From Neorhizobium galegae bv. officinalis (GTDB lineage Bacteria; Pseudomonadota; Alphaproteobacteria; Rhizobiales; Rhizobiaceae), in assembly GCA_000985875.1 (NCBI GenBank), contig CCRI01000031.1, forward strand, positions 1 through 36,880: a stretch of DNA of 36,880 nucleotides. The letters run 5' to 3'. The position numbers and the translations under genes are program-made. How positions within the stretch are numbered: the stretch's first letter is position 1; each line of letters begins with the position of its first letter. The notes under the pieces were generated by a model. That model searched no databases, was not told the DNA's origin, and was given only the letters and a program-made list of their open reading frames with translations. Positions 33,682-36,880 of the stretch are shown here, piece by piece.

Positions 33682-34378
33682 GGTGGTCATCGGCGTTGTC
33701 CGGTAAACTCGAGTCGTTCAACCGTAGCCGGTTGGAAGGACGACCGATTACCGCTCTCATGAAGGTTTTCTGGCGCTTACTGCGCGCCTTGCGAAGCTGG
33801 TCAACGGGGTCCGACGCATTCTTGATATGTTGATCGTACGCGCGTTGCCGGCTTAGCCCGACCGGCTGAGAAATGGCCTTTCGTGACATGGATGTATCGC
33901 TGTCGTTCGGTGCCATTGTCTCGGCGTTGATGCTGGCGCGGGCTCTTATCGTCTTTCATGTCTGCGCCTGGCGTCGGCGTGTCCGCGCGGCGCCATCGCA
34001 ATCATTGATGTTCAAAATATTGTTCAAGCATTGTTTAACCCGGCCACTTTGCGTCACGTCAACATGATGTGACCGGCCAAACAAAGGAGATCCGGGGGCG
34101 CGTATCGAGGCGGAGCGCCGACCTTTTCGACATCGCATTTACGAGGGGCCGCATCAATGTTGGCCCGAATCTGCCGGGTCTCTTCATTGAAGGCAGGTGG
34201 TTGAGAACTACCCGCTAAGGCGGCTCAAACGGAATGATGAGCAGGAACAGCTCTGACGTCGAAGTGAAGCAATAGCCTTGACCAAGATGCGAGGTCACTG
34301 TTGACAAACGCAATCAGATGTTCCCTGTCAGCGTGAAAGATACACGGAGCGGGCATCGATCTGATCGTTCTGGCATGT
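33682..34378. other. long gap between nifT and the nodU nod box
   Basis: About 700 bases have no recognisable gene. Open frames on the minus strand (33644-33916 and 33801-34001) are basic and of unknown family. A 9-position stem with an ACA loop (GTCACGTCA and TGATGTGAC, one G-T pair) sits at 34053-34073. I see no nif or nod motif here. It may be decayed insertion DNA. Confidence 0.4.
34053..34073. repeat. inverted repeat with tight stem, unknown role
   Basis: GTCACGTCA-ACA-TGATGTGAC forms a 9-position stem (one G-T wobble) with a triloop. Neither side is followed by a T-run, so it is not a standard terminator. TTGTTT and AAACAA lie further out on either side (34031-34036 and 34079-34084). 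Confidence 0.4.
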
Positions 34379-34425
34379 ATTCGCGGCGTGGATGTCTTAT
34401 ATCCAACCAATCGATTTTACCAACC
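34379..34425 (+). promoter_or_regulatory. nod box upstream of nodU
   Basis: This 47-bp element reads GCGTGGATGTCTTATATCC then AACCAATCGATTTTACCAAC, and aligns position by position with the nod box consensus. It lies 366 bp before the chosen nodU ATG, about twice the leader length of nodA here. It should place nodU in the NodD-flavonoid regulon. Confidence 0.9.
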
Positions 34426-34791
34426 TCTCTGACTAAGGCATAGCAAAGACAACCCAAAAAAGCGTTGCTCGAGCGGGACTGTTTGTAATTCTGCCACCGA
34501 CCTCCTAACGCCACTATCAAAGCCTGTGAATATCGGAGATTCCATAATTGCTAGGCAACCATGTTGCCAATCGAAGAACCCACGAGTGCGGGTAAAGTGC
34601 AAACTCGCTAACCCATTAAACTATTGCATCGAAACAGTCGCTGGCAGCAGTGATCGCCATCAGACCTGATAGCGATCACTAGAGCGCCTTCATGCTCGGC
34701 CGCAACTAAAGTCAATGCCGAGGTCGCTTTGCGCCACAGGATCTCACCTTCAAGGCGCGCAAATGACCTCCAACATCAGTATGGAGCTTTT
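34426..34791 (+). other. leader between nod box and nodU
   Basis: These 366 bases have no recognisable gene on either strand. If the nod box drives nodU, this is an unusually long 5' leader. Confidence 0.4.
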
Positions 34792-36504
34792 ATGCGCATT
34801 TGTGGCATCAAACTGACACATGACGGAGGAGTTGCCCTGCTGGAGGACGGCAGGCTGATTTTTTCCATTGAACAGGAGAAGTTGGGAAACAACCCCCGGT
34901 TCCAGCACATCAATGATCTCGACGCGGTCGTCGCCGCGTTGGGGGAATATGGTCTGGATCCAACACATGTGGACCGGTTCGTTATAGACGGCTGGGACGG
35001 TGAGACTGTTTCCGAGTTCGAGGTGCTTAGTGACGGGCAGCCCGTCAGTCTAGTTGGGGCGCCATATGTAGAAAGGGGAGCTACGAGCCCCCTGGCAGCT
35101 TACCATGGCTCAGGACTTATGCTCGGCGGCATTAATTTTGCCTACGAAAGTTATCCGCATGTTACTGGCCACGTTGCATCTGCTTACTGCACCAGCCCAT
35201 TCGCAGCGGCCAAAGAGCCCGCATTCTGCTTGGTGTGGGATGGCTGCATTTTTCCACGGCTCTACTATGTCGAGCCGCGCGGGATTCATTTTATCAAGTG
35301 TCTGTTCCCAATCATTGGTCATACCTATGCTATCGCGGGCCAACATTTTGGGCCCTATAGGCAGACTAAGAGAGACGGATGGAACCTGGATATCGCGGGA
35401 AAGATGATGGCCTACATCGCTCTCGGTACAGCTCGCGAGGAAATTCTAAAAGTATTTCGTGAACTCTACGAGGAGCGTTTCGCCGGCGCTGGTGCCGTTG
35501 CTTGCAGTTATAGACAAAACAGCCAAAGTGAAGACTCACTATTAGAAGCTGTGCACGATTTCTTCGACGAAAGTGCTCGGCGGCTGGGAGCGGCGAAACC
35601 TGAAGACATACTTGCTTCATTTCATATTTTCCTTGAGCGGCTGCTTGTCGAGGAGGCCACTGCAGCCCTGCGTGATCTCTCAATGCCGCTCCCACGAAAC
35701 CTATGTATCGCGGGTGGATGTGGCCTGAATATCAAATGGAACAGTGCGCTCCGCGCTGATGGTCTTTTCGACGCAGTTTGGGTACCACCCTTTCCCAACG
35801 ATAGTGGATCGGCGATAGGTGCCGCTTGCTGCGCGCTGGCTGCCGAAGAAGGCTTCGTGGCCATTGAATGGTCAGTATATAGCGGCCCCAACATTACCTT
35901 GGGGGACATCCCCGATGGGTGGCAAAGCGCTCCTTGCACTTTAACACAGCTAGCGCAGCTACTCGCCGACGACAAACCTGTGGTATTTCTTACCGGTCGT
36001 GCTGAACTTGGCCCTCGCGCCTTAGGTGGGCGAAGCATCTTGGCCGCAGCGACGTCAAAGGAAGCTAAGGACTACCTCAATCAAGTGAAATTGCGAGAAT
36101 ACTTTCGACCAGTAGCACCAATCTGTTTGGAAGATCGTGCCCCAGGCATATTCGATCCAGGGACTCCGGATCCTTATATGCTATTCGACCATCGGACCCG
36201 GTCCGCATGGATCGATCAAATTCCAGCGGTGATACACATCGATGAGACCGCTCGGCTTCAGACGATCCCGAGGAATTCTGACCACAAGGTGGCTCAGCTA
36301 TTGGTAGAGTACGAGAAGCTGACGGGCATTCCGCTGCTTTGTAACACAAGCGCCAATTTAAATGGGCACGGCTTCTTTCCGGATGCTGCGGCAGCCTGCC
36401 TCTGGGGACGCATTGATCAGGTGTGGTGCGACGGACTACTTCTGACAAAGACCAAACCAGCCGCCGTCTTTGCTGCAAGTCAGCCGACCCTCCCGCCATT
36501 CTAA
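34792..36504 (+). CDS. nodU: NodU, Nod-factor O-carbamoyltransferase
   Basis: This 570-residue protein belongs to the NodU/CmcH carbamoyltransferases. The N-terminal Kae1-like ATP-binding domain begins MRICGIKLTHDGGVALL and includes HVTGHVASAYCTSP and LCIAGGCGLNIKWN. The C-terminal domain carries AELGPRALGGRSILA and REYFRPVAPICLED. NodU adds a carbamoyl group from carbamoyl phosphate to the non-reducing end (O-6) of the Nod factor. The ATG at 34792 matches family N-termini; an upstream in-frame start 21 codons earlier is unlikely. The stop is 3 bp from the terminal IS. Confidence 0.96.
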   Translation: MRICGIKLTHDGGVALLEDGRLIFSIEQEKLGNNPRFQHINDLDAVVAALGEYGLDPTHVDRFVIDGWDGETVSEFEVLSDGQPVSLVGAPYVERGATSPLAAYHGSGLMLGGINFAYESYPHVTGHVASAYCTSPFAAAKEPAFCLVWDGCIFPRLYYVEPRGIHFIKCLFPIIGHTYAIAGQHFGPYRQTKRDGWNLDIAGKMMAYIALGTAREEILKVFRELYEERFAGAGAVACSYRQNSQSEDSLLEAVHDFFDESARRLGAAKPEDILASFHIFLERLLVEEATAALRDLSMPLPRNLCIAGGCGLNIKWNSALRADGLFDAVWVPPFPNDSGSAIGAACCALAAEEGFVAIEWSVYSGPNITLGDIPDGWQSAPCTLTQLAQLLADDKPVVFLTGRAELGPRALGGRSILAAATSKEAKDYLNQVKLREYFRPVAPICLEDRAPGIFDPGTPDPYMLFDHRTRSAWIDQIPAVIHIDETARLQTIPRNSDHKVAQLLVEYEKLTGIPLLCNTSANLNGHGFFPDAAAACLWGRIDQVWCDGLLLTKTKPAAVFAASQPTLPPF

Positions 36505-36507
36505 CTA

Positions 36508-36525
36508 GGCCCTGTTGACAAAGTG
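36508..36525 (+). repeat. left terminal inverted repeat of the IS5-type element
   Basis: GGCCCTGTTGACAAAGTG is the reverse complement of 439-456 apart from two positions. The bases just before it are CTA, in keeping with a TA or CTAR target. Confidence 0.75.
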
Positions 36526-36577
36526 CCTTTTCAAATCAGGTAGGGTCTGATTCAAGGCTGCTTTTTAGGAGGCAGCA

Positions 36578-36880
36578 ATGGCACGTGGAGACCTAACCGA
36601 CGCAGAATGGCGGATCGTGGAACCACTTCTTCCTGCGGAGCGTGGCCGTAAATCGCGACCCTCGCACGATAATCGTCAGTTCATGAACGGCATGTTGCAT
36701 GTCCTTCGGGTCGGCTGCCCGTGGCGTGACATGCATGAGCGATATGGAAAGTGGAATTCAGTCTACGTCCGGTTCCGTCGCTGGGCTGAGCAAGGGGTAT
36801 GGGATGCACTTTTGGAAACGCTTGTCGAGCTTGGCCTTACAGATGATTGGCAGCACATGCTGGACAGCACCACAGTCCGA
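36578..36880 (+). CDS. IS5-family transposase, N-terminal fragment
   Basis: These 101 codons run to the window edge without a stop. MARGDLTDAEWRIVEPLLP, FMNGMLHVLRVGCPWRDMHE and RYGKWNSVYVRFRRWAEQGVW form the N-terminal domain typical of IS5-family transposases, and MLDSTTVR holds the first catalytic Asp of the DDE triad. TTTTTAGGAGG precedes the ATG. The rest lies outside the window. Confidence 0.9.
   Translation, partial: MARGDLTDAEWRIVEPLLPAERGRKSRPSHDNRQFMNGMLHVLRVGCPWRDMHERYGKWNSVYVRFRRWAEQGVWDALLETLVELGLTDDWQHMLDSTTVR

Larger units (their letters stand above)
36508..36880 (+). mobile_element. IS5-family insertion sequence, 5' part (window edge)
   Basis: This is the left end and first part of an IS5-type element cut by the window edge. 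The left inverted repeat is 36508-36525. The transposase begins 53 bp later. Orientation is the same as the partial copy at 1-456, and the inverted repeats match in 16 of 18 bases, so both are very likely the same or closely related elements. It starts 3 bp after the nodU stop. Confidence 0.88.

Noticed and set aside
1..36880. CRISPR arrays and tRNA or rRNA genes
   Set aside because: No regularly spaced short repeats and no tRNA- or rRNA-like sequence were noticed on reading.

Overview
This window is a compact symbiosis region from a nodulating alphaproteobacterium (Rhizobiaceae or Phyllobacteriaceae). It carries Nod-factor synthesis and export genes under nod boxes beside a nearly complete nitrogenase gene set. 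The combination of nodFE, nodD, nodABCIJ, nodU and nifHDKENX–fixABCX–nifA–nifB–fdxN resembles symbionts of galegoid legumes, such as Neorhizobium galegae or some Mesorhizobium. That species guess comes from gene content only and no search was possible.

Layout. Positions 1-456 hold the 3' part of an IS5-family insertion sequence, and 36508-36880 hold the 5' part of a copy of the same or a very similar element in the same orientation. The window is therefore bounded by IS copies, or it is a contig broken in a repeated IS. A second, decayed IS5-type transposase follows at 599-1278. From 1.3 to 8.0 kb is an accessory metabolic module: an AAHS-type MFS transporter, a sulfite-oxidase-type molybdopterin enzyme, a nitrilase and a RidA protein on the minus strand, with a divergent LysR regulator and a class-V aminotransferase on the plus strand. 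A matching TGCA-N8-TGCA palindrome lies before lysR and again before the aminotransferase. A broken alkyl-sulfatase gene follows at 8.0-8.6 kb.

From 8.9 to 16.6 kb lie the nod genes. nodF-nodE (minus) have their own nod box. nodD (minus) faces away from nodABCIJ (plus), with a nod box between them. Only 430 bp after nodJ, a NifA site and a sigma-54 promoter drive nifHDKENX, with hairpins in the H-D, D-K and K-E spacers. A nif-type ferredoxin (fdxB) and fixABCX follow; fixA carries a 36-bp in-frame tandem duplication. Then come nifA (TTG start), a frameshifted thioredoxin-like gene with a degenerate active site, nifB, fdxN and nifT (fixU). After about 1.2 kb with no recognisable gene except a nod box comes nodU, ending directly against the terminal IS.

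How the parts work together. NodD senses plant flavonoids and activates the three nod boxes. NodA, NodB and NodC build the N-acylated chitin-oligosaccharide core, NodF and NodE supply a special unsaturated acyl chain, NodU carbamoylates the backbone, and NodI and NodJ export it. Inside nodules NifA, with an oxygen-sensing cysteine pattern, activates sigma-54 promoters for nitrogenase (NifHDK), cofactor assembly (NifB, NifE, NifN, NifX) and electron supply (FixABCX, FdxB, FdxN). The accessory module has no assigned substrate and is the least explained functional unit here.
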